The notes below the pieces were generated by a model that saw only the letters and a list, made by a program, of their open reading frames with translations, was not told where the DNA came from and did no database searches. Shown here piece by piece: positions 12,178 through 24,599 of a DNA stretch of 64,000 nucleotides. How positions within the stretch are numbered: the first letter of the stretch is position 1; every line of letters begins with the position of its first letter. Position numbers and translations under genes: made by a program. Where the stretch lies: NCBI RefSeq assembly GCF_032062135.1, contig NC_092864.1, positions 23,597,519 to 23,661,518 on the forward strand, read 5' to 3'. The stretch comes from Pyxicephalus adspersus (Eukaryota; Chordata; Amphibia; Anura; Pyxicephalidae).

Positions 12178-12391
12178 GGGTCTTATTTAATAAAGCTCTT
12201 TAAGGCTGTAGAGAATACACTTTCAGCTGTAAAGCTGGGTGATCCAGCAAACCTGGAATGGACCTGGCCCAGGATTTAAAACATTTGCTAGCAATAGCAA
12301 ATTACTTTTAAGAAATCCATTCCAGATTTTCTGGATCATCTAGCTTCACTGCTGAAAGTACCAGCCTTGGAGGGCCTTAATAAATCAGGCC
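12178..12391. mobile_element. Palindromic 'GATCCAGCAAACC' MITE, copy A
   Basis: The left arm reads TTATTTAATAAAGCTCTTTA...CTGGGTGATCCAGCAAACC; the right arm reads CTGGATCATCTAGCTTCAC...AGGGCCTTAATAAATCAGG. The two halves are near reverse complements, so the element is a foldback of about 210 bp. Six further copies or half-copies lie in this window (27026, 35692, 36371, 51074, 58265, 59939). Non-coding; the superfamily is not determinable here. Confidence 0.85.
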
Positions 12392-12392
12392 C

Positions 12393-12690
12393 TTAAAGTG
12401 GATGTGCAACACTGCGCATGACCCCACAGTCTCACAATGCTGTAGAGGCCCACACATGCATGAGATTTGAGAGTTGACAATGCACTCTATCAAGGTGATT
12501 GTAAAAGTAAAACAATCCACCCAGAAATATCACTTCAGTGCCAATTGCCTGGATCTGTCAAAGGGGATCTTGAAATATATAGCTTCCAATCTGTATTATT
12601 GAGTTAAGCAATACACATCTATAGCAAGGGAGCTGAAAAGTGCTGAATGTGTTTTGAGAGTCCTATGTTTTGTATACAGGTCCACTTTAA
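12393..12690. mobile_element. TTAA-flanked 298-bp element with short inverted ends
   Basis: The boundaries are exact inverted repeats CTTAAAGTGGA (12392-12402) and TCCACTTTAAG (12681-12691), so TTAA occurs at both ends (12393-12396 and 12687-12690). It directly abuts palindromic MITE copy A. No coding capacity. A TTAA-targeting (piggyBac-like) origin is a possibility, but the inverted ends are short. Confidence 0.5.
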
Positions 12691-12691
12691 G

Positions 12692-15480
12692 AGGAACGGG
12701 CTAAAGAGACATGATGTAACTAAAAGTCTCATATGAGGATAAAGAATTTATTACATACCTGCTGATCCAAAGCCTGCATCTGGATCCACTGGCATTGCCT
12801 AAAGCAAGGATTGCCAACTGTCCATAAATTTACAGACAGTCCAAACAAATTATAGGCTGATTGAGGCAATTTATAAAATCCCTTAAAAAAGATTGTTAAA
12901 AGGGTTTCTTCCCAGCAATTATTGCAAACCTTTAGTGTTTAATACTTACCTAAGTGTTTAATAATACCTAAACCAGCACTGTGAACAAGAATCTTCAGGT
13001 ATCTACATGCCAGGTCCTTCTTCAATGTTGGCATGCCAAGTGTCCAGAATTCTTGGGTGCCCTACTCTTTCATCCATGGTCATTTGAGTATCTAGAGCAT
13101 GGCTCTGCCATTCTATTTCTTTAGTGAATGCCCATTACCATGATGACCTGGCCAGAGGTCACGTTGCATGTATGCATACATTTAGTTTATTTTAAACTCT
13201 GGCCTTCAATTAAAAAAAAAATAATGTTACAACCCTTAAATAAAAGTGCACCTGCACTTACAGTTTTGTCCCAGTTCCCCTGCAGAGTTTCACAAATACT
13301 TATTCTAATTAATTTATAACAAAACCCAGCTTGATCAGCTTCCTGTGATGGTGTGACAACCATGCTGCACTGCTTCCAAATTCAGTTGTCACTCTCATAT
13401 AAAGTGTCCTTGAAGGGCTTTTTGGCATTATCATTGCCAAGTCATAAGTCCTAGTCCACTTAGTACCAACCTTACCTAGCCACATCTTCCAGGATTGATA
13501 GCACCTCTTCTGTTAGAAGACAAATATTGATTGATGTTTTAGCTCAGTCAGGGAAGGTTAAATCTAAACTTAGTGTTTGTTTCAGCAGCTGGGCTGAAAT
13601 TAGCCAGCCAGAGCTTTTCTTTTATATTTTCTGCTCTTTACAGAATTCTCGTAATTTTGGATATGAATTGCTCCCTGCAGGTCTTGTGATGTTTCCAGTA
13701 ACACCCAATAAAGGTAAATGTTGTATTATTCCAGACTATAGAACAAAAGCCCCACCTGAAATCTCCTCCTAGTTATTGATTGAGGACCCCAGTCCACCAA
13801 ACTACCGATTGTCTATCACTTTCTCCACTGTTTGCATCACTCATTACGAAGATTTCTCATTACCTGAACTTTATTACAGAATGTTTATTTCAGCTCTCTC
13901 AATAAATTTCATTTTTTGGTAACACTTCATGTAGTTTTACTAAAGAGTTATTTTGTTCCCAGTATAGTTCTTTATATTTTGAAAAAAAAATTACTAAATA
14001 CGCCGCGTGCATGCAGAATTAACTGTGACCTTTACTGTTTCATCTGGTAACATTTTCCACATTTATGTACACTGTGCTGTCTTTTGTTGCAGAGATTTTG
14101 ACTTGTGGATCTTGCCTTGCTTTTGCCAGCACATCTCTTCTCTAGCCTTTGTACTAATCTCCCATGACCACTCACTTTAGATTGAGTTTCTTTGTTCTGC
14201 TTCACTCTCTGATGCCAGTTCCTCTGCCAACTGTTTGTTTTGCCGCTTTGCTTTTGGCTTTCTTCCCTCTGCAAAGGCAGCAACTTAAATTCTTTTTTGG
14301 ATTGCAGTTTTAGCCATATATTTTACAAAGACTCAGATGCCTGAAATAAAATGTAAGATTTAAATCAAATAAATTTTACATTTATACAGCTAGACATTGT
14401 CTGATTGTCAGCAAGTGACTCATACAAGCGTTGTTGGAGAAAGCTACCTGCTGTCATCACATTAGTTATGTGTGGAGGCTGTTTATCAAACCAGCTTTCC
14501 ACTTTTCTGCAGTATTGCATGAACATGTTGGCATAACTCAATGCCCTTTAGACTAATTTACTTAATTAATGTGGACTTCAGACAGCCTGTATCATCCATA
14601 CCAACCAATCTGATCTTCTTTTATTTTAGGTTCAGTAAGGAAAAACGAGAAATGGACTCTAATTGGTTGCCATGGACAGCACAAATTGTGTGAAAGCATT
14701 ATTTTATGGTTAATCAATGCATTTAAGTTCTGGTAAATGTTGCTTAGCAGATCAATAAAAACAAATGCTCAGTTTGGCCAAATAATCATAGTTATTTCAA
14801 TAGAAAGGAAAGAAAAAAAAGAGATAGGATGCAATGGCAGACATGCTTGTCAGAACTTATCTGAGGAGCATTATTGGTTCCTCCACCCATAGACCCCCAT
14901 ATATATGAGATCAATGGGGACCATAATGCCCAAAAATACAGGACACAAAACAATATTAGGGAGACATTAATTGCTTATTGCCTATTGTTGTCCATCCATC
15001 CAATATGTTTCCAGCTAAAGGTGGACTTCACAGGAAGACTTAAGAGGTATTTGTGGAACTTTGGAAAATAGGAGGGAAAAGTAAGTGAAGATGTATTTGT
15101 ACTGCAGCAGATATTATTAAAAAGGGAAGCTATGGCTGAACAGTCAGTGAGTCAGAATGCCTGTCCTTACCCTAAGTGCTGTTAAGGATTTGACTACCCA
15201 TTTGAGGGTGAAAACAACAGACTGGAGCCTACAAGTTCAGTAGTTAAATTCCCAGCACGACTTTAATTAGAGGGAAACCAGTCCACCCTCAAATCCAAAT
15301 GGAATACAATAATCTCTAACCACCATTACAGTGCATAGAAACAACACATCTGACTGGATCGCCTCCAGAAAAGCCCAGGCTTCCTTGAATTGTTCTTTAG
15401 AAGACAACTAGGTAGTATAAGTGTCTATTATATATAAAGTGATTGAAATGTGAAGGTAGGTCTTCTTTCATACAATATAT
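12692..15480. other. Unique DNA, no supported gene
   Basis: Several open frames (13527-13772, 14032-14283 minus, 14874-15071) lack recognisable motifs. A splice-acceptor-like tract before 13649 is not followed by a good donor in a protein-like frame. No repeat was recognised. Confidence 0.4.
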
Positions 15481-15689
15481 TTGTTAATAAATCTACTGAA
15501 GGTAACATAGAAAATGTAAAATCCGCAACTCTGGGCGAACTTCACCCTCAAAATAAACAAGAAAGCCAAAAGACTAGTCCAACCTCGTAACTTTCTTATA
15601 TGTTTCCTCCCTGTGTGGGCAGTGTTATAAGCTGGGGTTGCTTCGGTTGGTCAAGTCTAGTTTTAGAAACGTCCTGTGCCAAAAAAAGT

Positions 15690-15965
15690 TAGCTGACTAC
15701 CCAAGTATACTGAATGACCCAGTTTTTCTATCAATGGATCTTTATCTCCATGATGGCATGTGTACAGTATCCTCCAAAATGACAATGGCTGGATTCATTG
15801 GACTCAAATTGTAAAAGAATGGTTCAGGGAGCATGAAACTTAATTTTCAAATATGGACTGGCCACCACAGACAGGTCTTTATCCTCACTAAGAATCTATG
15901 GAATGTACTAATGACGTTTTTACACAGCAGTCCATCTCTTCCATCATCAATACAAGATCTAAAAA
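15690..15965 (+). pseudogene. Tc1/mariner transposase relic (copy 1)
   Basis: In the plus-strand frames, conceptual translation gives NDNGWIHWTQIVKEWFREHE, then FSNMDWPPQ, then after a frameshift KNLWNVL. These match the order seen in Tc1/mariner transposases (a '..DN..' segment around the second catalytic aspartate, then 'WP.QSPDLN.IENLW'). The catalytic 'SPDLN.IE' region is replaced by TGLYP/LTK-type sequence with a frameshift, and there is an in-frame stop after REHE. It is a dead fragment covering the second half of the catalytic domain. No terminal repeats were located. Confidence 0.7.
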
Positions 15966-16972
15966 TTATTGTTTCTCTAGACAGACATAAATATTACTAT
16001 ATTGCTTCAGCTTAAAAAAATGATACAATTATAAACCAAAGGTGGTCCAGGGAAATAATAGTGTGATTTTTTTGGACAGTGTATATACAATAAGTAATTA
16101 AATAAGGTGAGGAGGTGGAACGTTTAAAAACTCTTTCAGGCCAATTCTTCTTCTTTTTCTATTATGTGGCCCTGATAGAGCAAGCTTTTCTGATTCCCCA
16201 TGGTAGTGCATGTCAATGTAGTAGAACTATAACGTTGAAATATCTGTTTTGGCGATATCAATCCTCCTCACACCTGACAAAAACTGATTTGTAATATTTA
16301 GTTTTTCCACTGATGCCAATAAACATTTTTTTACCTTTATATCATATACAAATGTAGGTGAATTTTAATAAAAACATAATTTCACCATTAGCAGTGGTGT
16401 AGTTACATTTAAATAATATTTAAGGTATGAAACCAGGAGCTCTACCACCTGAGGTTAAAAAGAAAACAGTAATTCATCAGCACACATGAGCAATGTAAGA
16501 TGTTCAGGAATCCCATATTTATTTAACAATCTTTTTATGCCTGTGTAAATGACAGGTCAGAGCTAATAGGCTTTTTAAGGCTTCATCTCTCATCTGCCGC
16601 TGAAGATTTGTGGACACATTTTCACCAGCATGAAGTCTTTGCAAATTGTACTGCGTTCCCACTGAATCCAAGGATAACATACTGTATTTACTGTCAGTGA
16701 GGTGATATCACTGGTCTAATGCTATATCCTCACACTACCTCCTCACCCCACCCAGTCTTACAGACGAACAGTCATCACTTTTCTAAATCCTGGCTATTAG
16801 AATTATCTGCTTTACGTATGTCTTCCAAAAGGCTACCATTTAAAGGATTAGCCACAGTTAGCAATATCTATTTTGATGGCATGAATTGCTTTCAAAAAAC
16901 CTAGGGACTAGCAAAATGTCTGATTTCATGAAAAACGTGAAACCCATCAAACATTAATATTGAGATATATAA

Positions 16973-17013
<41 letters not shown>

Positions 17014-17055
17014 GGTGAAAAAGGAACATAAGCAGAGTCTGGTTTTAATACAATG
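15966..17055. other. Unique DNA ending in an (AT)n microsatellite
   Basis: An (AT)16 tract occupies 16978-17009, next to the Tc1 relic that follows. Nothing else was recognised. Confidence 0.45.
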
Positions 17056-17059
17056 TTAA

Positions 17060-17430
17060 TTTTATTTAATGTACTGTGTGTTCCGAAATGGCTAGCATTA
17101 TATTTGGAGCAATTGGTGGGATCAGACCAGCTGGGCAAATCCGTGTCCATATAAAAACCTTTGGACGTCCATGGCCTTGTCACCAGTCACCAGTTGTCCT
17201 TCCTTCAACCACTCTTGGTAAGTACTGACCACTGTATAACAAGAACACCCCACAAGACCTATCATTTTGGAGATGCTCTGACCCAATCATCTAGCCATCC
17301 GAATTTGCAAAACATTCCTCATGCATGCCCATTTTTTCTCTTTTTATCACAAACTGACTGTTCACTTGCTACCTAATATATGCCACTGCATTGTCATTTG
17401 CCACTGTAATGAGATATTTATTGATGCTTA
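17060..17430 (-). pseudogene. Tc1-type transposase N-terminal relic (copy 2)
   Basis: On the minus strand the DNA matches, in order, the start of a Tc1-type transposase: AGCAAGTGAACAGTCAGTTT, ATGGGCATGCATGAGGAATG, 'TGGGTCAGAGCATCTCC', 'TGTGGGGTGTTCTTGTTATA' and 'CAAGAGTGGTTGAAGGAAGG'. Known relatives read roughly as a helix-turn-helix with 'GQIV.AR.L..SI.KTA..VG.S...VV..YQ.WS.EG'. Here stops and frameshifts break the frame. Only the DNA-binding half is present; the catalytic domain is not seen nearby. It is a different lineage from the relics at 15.7, 23.7 and 31.3 kb. Confidence 0.65.
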
Positions 17431-18845
17431 TTTATTCTATCAATAGTTTTTCTGTTCTGGCTGTTCTTCGCATGCCACAATATCCACTTTGTGTGTTCCA
17501 AATGCCTTTGCAAACCCTGACATTACCATACAGAAGTAGTAGCGATATCATCAATGGATTAAACATTTAAAGATCTGTAGGAGGGACCTAGCATGTTCTG
17601 CAAAAACAACAAGGGTTGGACACAAGACCAGTCAACTTGCACTAGAAGAGATTGTAGCAGTGATTCTCTTATTTGCAGGGAAACTCTTGCATATAGTGGA
17701 AGGTCAGGGTTGCCCTGTTCTTTGCTAGACTACTGCACTTCAAGGACTCCAATATTTAAATGTCAATACAAGTGTTTTGAATACAGATGATATTTGTTAT
17801 CCCTGGAGTTTCACTTTCACTGGTCCTCCAAGTATTGGGAGTATTCCCACCTACCTCTGCATACTCCAGCAGCTCCCATAATAATGAAATAAATGAAACC
17901 TCCAACAGGGAGAATGAGATGTGTTCATATTTGATGGACAGGTGTACAGGGATGGAAACTCAGTAGTAGATATCTTACCAGTAGAGTTCACAAAATTTAT
18001 ATGTTGCTTCATTATGTCCTAAACACCGTTTAGCATATCTATTGTTTTAACTTTCCTACATTTACCATACACCCCAAAATAGTACTCTTTATTTATCATA
18101 TACCCTTTTAAATGAAGTTTAGAGCATATGTTTATCTTGGAAGGTTCATAAAGATGAAGCATTTTTGGAGTCAAGTATTGGAACCGGCTTTAATAGAGAG
18201 CAAAACGAGGGCAAAATGTCACTTTATTTCATGACAAGATAATTTGCAGAGCAATTACCATGTATGACTTGCCAGGAAGCCATTGTATTATATGCTGTCA
18301 AATATCAATAAATCCAAACTACTTCATCTGTACTTTTTGATCTATGCCTTGCTGCATATATGTCTGTGCCTTTTATTTTCTCTTGCCCATGCTCTTATCT
18401 GGCAGATGCACAAGATGCTGTAAGATTAGCCAGCACTTTGATCTAGCTGCTTTCTCTTTCCAAGAGCATTACTTGTGAGCCAATTTCATCAATTTTCTGC
18501 ATTTGGTCTTGCTGCACTCAAGCAGTCATCCTTCATTAATGGAACTTGGGCCTTCTAGATCAATTGATTTGTAGGACGTTGTTAGAAGCATGATGTCGCA
18601 TGTACACTTAATATGGAATGCCAAGAAAAAACATTACTCTGGTCTAGTTAATGTATTTTAATATTGTTAGGTTTAGTTTTATATTAGCAGTTGACATTGA
18701 AGCCAATTGTTCATTTTTTTTTCAAGCAGTTGGTGGAGGCAGAGTTGCCACATTTTTTTTCAGAAATACCTTGCAGTGTATATGGGTGGATTTTGGCCCC
18801 TACTGCTTCTACAGTCTTGGGTTAAAACCACTTGTTTTTTCGATT
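17431..18845. other. Unique DNA, no gene seen
   Basis: No convincing open frame, repeat or RNA gene was recognised. The frame at 17593-17790 is cysteine-rich but has no known motif. Confidence 0.4.
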
Positions 18846-19640
18846 GAATAATAAACTTTATTCATCACAAAAAACAATAGTAATACAGTCAGGGTACATT
18901 CACCCAAGGAATTGCGACACAGCGCACAAAAACTATGTTACAATCCCCCCCCAACATACACGCAAATAAATACATTGGTTCCTGCACACTGCGGTGTGAT
19001 GCCTGACGTGTGGTTCAAGGCCTGTCCCTCACATCTTCCATGACTCTGCCATACCTCAACAGATTACAAGCAAAAACGTATGCATCAAAAACTGTACGAT
19101 CCTAAAGAGCTCCCAGGCCTGAAGCTTTTTTTTAGCTCTTACACACTACTAAACCAAATATACTTACATCCAATAAAGATCGGCTGTGCAATGGGGAAGG
19201 AGTGTGGGGTAATGAGGAAGAAGGAAGAACTCACAGGCCCAAAGCCTAATTAGAGTTCTTCTCAATTTTTACAAAGGATGCTTGGGGAAGGGGGGGGCAT
19301 CTTCTCCTCCCAATGTATAAGGCCCTTCCTGGCGCACCAAAGTAAAACCACTTGTTACAGCTAATGCAAGCATTTTAAGCATTGGCAAATATTTTGGTTG
19401 CCACCTGTCAACATTTTCCGGGCACCTAACATTTTGTAGTAGGCACCTAAGAGTGAGAAAGGCAATGGTCTGAATTTTATCCTTACAATTTCTTCCCACA
19501 ATTCCCCTGCACACAATATTAGAATAGGAGAGGGGGCAAGCAATCATTTAATGATGTGGGTTGCTAACCGAACATGTTGCCTGTCAATACTGGCTGGAAT
19601 TTGGGGATGGGGTAGATTCAGAAGTTTACGGAGGAACAAG
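18846..19640 (-). repeat. Possible retroelement 3' end on the minus strand
   Basis: Reading the minus strand, two overlapping frames between 19640 and 19269 stay open (92 codons in one, with segments such as LRKLLNLPHPQIPASIDRQH and LLAPSPILILCAGELWEEI in the other). They are followed by non-coding sequence and an AATAAA-containing end (GATGAATAAAGTTTATTATT) near 18850. The layout (open frame, 3' UTR, polyadenylation-like signal) suggests a degraded retroelement or a processed transcript. I cannot name the family. Confidence 0.25.
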
Positions 19641-20377
19641 TGTGTAGGGTATAACTAAACAGGAGATAAACATATCTATTTGATTTGCATTTAGGCTATT
19701 CACATTTGAAATTTAGTTAATCTGAGGATTTAGTGAATCCCAAACAAGTCAATAGAAGAGACTTAAAAGAAACTTAAAAGACTATATATGGTTTTACATG
19801 CATGTCGCTTGCTGCGATAAAGACCTGCCTGAAGCCAGATTCTTAGAGTCTTAGCTCTAGCAGACTCTACCTTCTCTATTAGGGAGCTACAGAGCAATAA
19901 ATCTGCTCACGAGTTTTTAAAGTTTAATCTACATTAAAAACCCTATTGATATATAGGGTTATATTATAACCCTATCAATATAAAAACACTAAAAAAAATA
20001 TTAAATAACCTTATCAATATACCCCCAAAATGTCCCCCTCCCCCCAAAAAATAGAGGGTCTTGCAGTAAAAAAAAAAAGCTATGGATGGGACAGCAACTA
20101 GGAATGACCTCTTTGCATGGCCATAGTTTAATTTCCAAAGATGCATTTCATTATGCATGATGAAATTTTTCCCACATGAATCTGTACATACATATGGTAA
20201 ATGTTTAACCTGGATAGGATAGGATTCACCATGAAAGCATAAAACCTTAGCTTCATCAGTATATTAAGGATCTTTAATTAATTATTAAACATGCAAGAAG
20301 TAATTGAAGATGCTTGATAGTAAATATTATTGACATCTACAGTGCTACATTGCTACACAGCACTATATTCTCACTAA

Positions 20378-20425
<48 letters not shown>

Positions 20426-23400
20426 GCCCAATAAACTCCTTTTTTAGGAATATTTTCTATTCTGTTTAAGCAGCAACAGCCATAGTTTCTGTTAGGCTGC
20501 TTTGCCACCCTTTTTTCATTTTGTCTTAGTTTTTTTGTTAATACAAGCTTATCGATGCTTTCTTTCTGACACTAACAGTTTGGGTTGCTGCTCTTTGTTT
20601 TCTACAAGTTACTGCATTTAATTCCCACTCTGTTATCTCTCCAATTGTCAACGTTTACTGGACTTACAATGTAATCTTTAGACACGCCAGACTTTCTTCC
20701 CCTCACCTTCCACTGGGAATGCCCTCACCACAAGGGATGTGCAAAGTCAGGTTTGCACCCTCAGATTTGTCCTTCATGTTCAGAAAACATCCCAAGTTAT
20801 GTTAGGTGGTCCGTCAGTTCTCACAGCAATAATTGTTTTTTCATCAAAGTAAAATGAATACTCCTTGCATAACAGAGAACTCAGTTGTTGTAAATAAAAA
20901 AAATAAGAGATCTTCATGTAGTAATACATTATAAATCATGCTAAATATCACATACCATTACCATTACAGTAATCAATCAGCACCATACATCTGATTTCTT
21001 CAGAGGCATAAAACTGGTACACTCTATGTTACATAAATATATTTTAGTACAACCCTAACCCTTACTGATTTTAGAAACATAGGAAGTATTGCATTGGATG
21101 AACATTAAAGGGGAAAGTAAATGTAAGGAGCCAAGAGGAAGGTTGGATCGAACCATGGGGTTAAAGTGTTTCAGAAGTTTCACCAGGATGGTGTTGGATT
21201 TTTCTGCTTTAAAATAATGTTTTGATTAGTCTATAGAACCAGTAGGTACACAGCTTTTGACCAGTAACACCTCATTGCTCAAAATATGGCTTTTTCCAAT
21301 GCTAATCTAATTAGGATATTATTTTTATTCTGATAATATTTGGATAAATTATATGACCAATAACTATTGTGTCTATTGTGGGTATTATTGTGCCTAATCC
21401 AGCCTTGGTTAATATTCTTTATGCTTAGTTATTCCATTTTGGGCTACTTTTCAGAATAAGGTCAACTAATTTATAAGTAGAAACCAATCAGTTTTCATCA
21501 ATTTTTTTTTTTAGTGTATGCTTGTTTTTTTTTGGTGTGTGTCCCATTGGGGGCATTATTCTTCACTTTCTGTCCCAGAGATGCAGTTCAGATTTGCACC
21601 TTCCTAATCTTCATACAAATGCTCAATCTTTGTCATCAAAGATGATCATTGATGGTGACATTTTTAATGAAAAAATCTCGCAAAGATTGACCTGATTGTT
21701 CTGTTCTATAGGAAAGGGTATGGGAGGAAATTAGTGGGAAATATTTGATTAGTAAATATTGTATAAGCTTTAGATACTTGTCAATGACAGGTATCAGCTG
21801 AAAGATTTGTTTTTATCTATTGTTTTGGTGAAATTTAGATTTCATATCAGGTTCCATCATGTTTTTTCTAATTTACAATTGTCACCAGGACAAAGAAAGG
21901 ATTCTTCCTGAGAGAGACACAAATAGCAATAAAAACACGTTCTAACCCTTGCTTACTCAAAATTGAAAAAAGAAAAAGTTCTGACTTTTCTCTAACTTTA
22001 AAATTCAGCAGGCTGCATAGCTACCTGGTTGTTTAGATTGAATCAATCTTAGTTTGTAGCACAACCTTTATTAACTTGAAAAGAACAAGCTGACCCTGAA
22101 AATAGAGCTTGCAATCCAAAGGATGTATTGTGGTTAATTCTACGAATCTCTTTGTTCACGAGATACATACTCAATCCATCTTGAAGTTATACAGTAACCC
22201 ATTGTATTGTGAAACAACCACAATACCAAGCTATTAAACCACTGATGTGAAAATATTCTAAGGACCATCTGTCTAGACTTCTTCAGCAGGAATATTTTGT
22301 GGGTAACAATATTGAAATATACAATGTGTAATATGATTGTTTCTTCATTTAATTACACTAAAGAAGTGTCCCTCATGCTGCCAAAAGTATGTATCTGCAT
22401 ATCCTTATCCCAAAACCGAACAATCGGTATAACTAGTTGCAGTCTATGGGAGAGCAAGGAAGGCAGTTATGACAACTTCTGCATCACGGTTGCTGAGATT
22501 TTATTGTTTTTTTAATCTTACATTTGATTTGTGTAAAGGACAATTTATTGGTGAAATAAAGAAGCATGGCACAGCTGGCATTGAAGGTGAAAAAATCTCA
22601 TTAGTATTGCCGTGATCTGGCACTGCATGGGAAGCCTACATTTTCAGGTATGGTCCACAGCTTAATTTCTATTTTAAAACTCTGTGTGGAAATGTTTCAA
22701 GACACCATTATATTAGCTGTTACCTGCAGACATCACAGCCAAGATGGTGATATCCAGCATATTGGGTAATGTTGTGGTCAGTACCAGGAACATTTCCCCT
22801 TTTTTCCTGCCCTTCTGATGCCCCTGCAAAAAAATGGAAGATGTAGAAGTCACTGACACAGGAATGCAGGAACAGAAATAAGAATATAATAAGAAAAACA
22901 GGATGTTTTGAATTTTTTATCAATTGCTATCATCAGATGCAGTGCAAAAATGAAAAGTAAAACATTTAAACACTATAGGCAGTAAATTCCACACTAGGTT
23001 TATTCACACAGGGTTTTGTTAATAGCAATTTATTACGCAATTAACCCTGGATAGTAAAAGTTTTAGTTACTGAAGTGCTGCTCTACAAAGAGTAATATTT
23101 TCTCCAAAATGGCAGAACAGTTCCTTCCTAGTGTCATATCATATGTACTTACTGTGAGTATTTAATCTTTTTGACAGTTATTAAAAAAAGAAGAGCTTAC
23201 CTAATATTTGCCTAAAGTTTGCCTAAAGAAATTTTAATTAGGGTCTCTTCTTGCTTGTTCTTGCAATGCACAGACACACAATAACCCACAGTTAATGCTG
23301 TGTTGCAATGCAATGCCATTTAGAATAGAATGGACAAGCACAATGCAACACAAGCCACATGATATGACAGCTTCTCTTTTCAGAGAAAAAACGTAAGCAT

Positions 23401-23715
23401 GTTTCATCTCTTCATACTATGTTTGTCTATGTCTGCCATGTATTTCCCTGCACAACAGATATGCCCACATTGGCTCTTTTCCCCAATAATATCATCACTG
23501 AAGGTAAGGGGAGGTGTGGGCAGGTCTGGTGGTGGTGACAGCACGTTGAATAACTTTCAACCCTAAAATATGTTGTAGTTTACCTTTCCATAGAAGTTGT
23601 GGCTGCAATATTTTTTTTTTCTTTGGAGTTCCCCCTCCTTTATTTTACCCTCCTAATACTGTAAACAACACATTTCACTTCTATATAGCAACTTTGGAAG
23701 ATGGAAGGATCAGAA
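19641..23715. other. Unique DNA with an (AT)n tract, no gene seen
   Basis: An (AT)n microsatellite lies at 20384-20419. Around 19940-20025 the phrase CCCTATCAATATA occurs three times in slightly different forms and partly inverted. No other structure was recognised in these 4 kb. Confidence 0.45.
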
Positions 23716-23719
23716 CTTG

Positions 23720-24250
23720 GTTTCAACAACATGAAAGTATGGATTCATAATGTCTTTTATCAATGATCCAGGCTGGTGGTGGTGTAAAAGTGTGGGAGAA
23801 ATTTTCTTGCAATACTTTTTTGCCCCTTAGTACCGTTTAGCATCACCTAAATCTCACAGCCCACCTTAGTATTTCTGCTGACCATGTAAATCCCTTTATA
23901 CCCATAGTGTTCCTATTTACTGATGCCATGTCACAAAGCTTGTATGTTTTCAAACTGGCTTCTTGAACATGACAACAAATTCCCTGTTCTCAAATGACCA
24001 CCATAGTCTCCAGATCTCACTAGACCTTTGAGAGGTGGTGGAATGGATCATTCGCATCATGGGTGTGCAGCCAACAAATCACAGCAACTGCATCATGCTA
24101 TCATGTCAATGATGTACCAAAATCCCTTTATGAATGTTTCCAGCACCTACTTGAACGTATGCCAAAAAAATGATGACCATTCAAATGGCCAAAAGGGGTC
24201 CTACCTGGTACTAGCAAGATGTACCCAATAAAGTGGCTGGTGAGTGTATA
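23720..24250 (+). pseudogene. Tc1-type transposase relic (copy 3)
   Basis: The stretch runs from 'GGCTGGTGGTGGTGTAAAAG' to 'ACCCAATAAAGTGGCTGG', followed by TGAGTGTATATA, a typical 3' end of one Tc1/mariner lineage. Conceptual pieces include GGGVKVWEKF, ADHVNPFIP, and after frameshifts the C-terminal part NKSQQLHHAIMSM and CTQ. The 'SPDLNPIEHLW' catalytic block has decayed (DLT-RPLRGGG), so the third catalytic glutamate is gone. The segment carrying the second catalytic aspartate appears deleted between TDA and MSQSL-type sequence near 23925. Non-functional. Confidence 0.75.
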
Positions 24251-24531
24251 TATAGTCACATAGAAAGTGTATATGTATTATATACTATCCTCCTGGGAGA
24301 TTGCTTTCAATTCTCACTTCTATAAATACTTTCTGAGCAATTTATTTCATTTTTGTAAGTGTACCAATATTCCTCCAAGGAATTTGCTAGAAAACTGGGT
24401 GCTGCTGTGAGATTAATATTCTGTCATCCACATTTCTAAGTTTTACTTGGTGGGATATTTTTATTCCATATGCTGTATAAAAAAGTGTGACATGGATCCT
24501 GTTTCTTCATATTTTACATTTTATTCTCCAG

Positions 24532-24584
24532 GGCAAGAAGCTGGACATACGGCTGGACTCAAGAATGTCACCACACTTCAGCAG
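24532..24584 (+). other. Candidate short exon (53 bp), unrecognised
   Basis: A pyrimidine-rich acceptor (TTTTATTCTCCAG) ends at 24531 and the donor CAG|GTAATG begins at 24585. All three forward frames are open across it; one gives QEAGHTAGLKNVTTLQQ and another GKKLDIRLDSRMSPHFS. No family is recognised. A 53-bp open stretch between good splice signals can easily occur by chance. Confidence 0.2.
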
Positions 24585-24599
24585 GTAATGTCAGAGCTA

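Noticed and set aside
14032..14283. A basic, lysine/glutamine-rich 83-codon minus-strand frame
   Set aside because: The composition follows the local base bias. There is no zinc finger or other pattern despite a few Cys and His, and no start or splice context.
16978..17009. The membrane-like minus-strand 'YIYIYIYIY' peptide over this tract
   Set aside because: It is translation of an (AT)n microsatellite.
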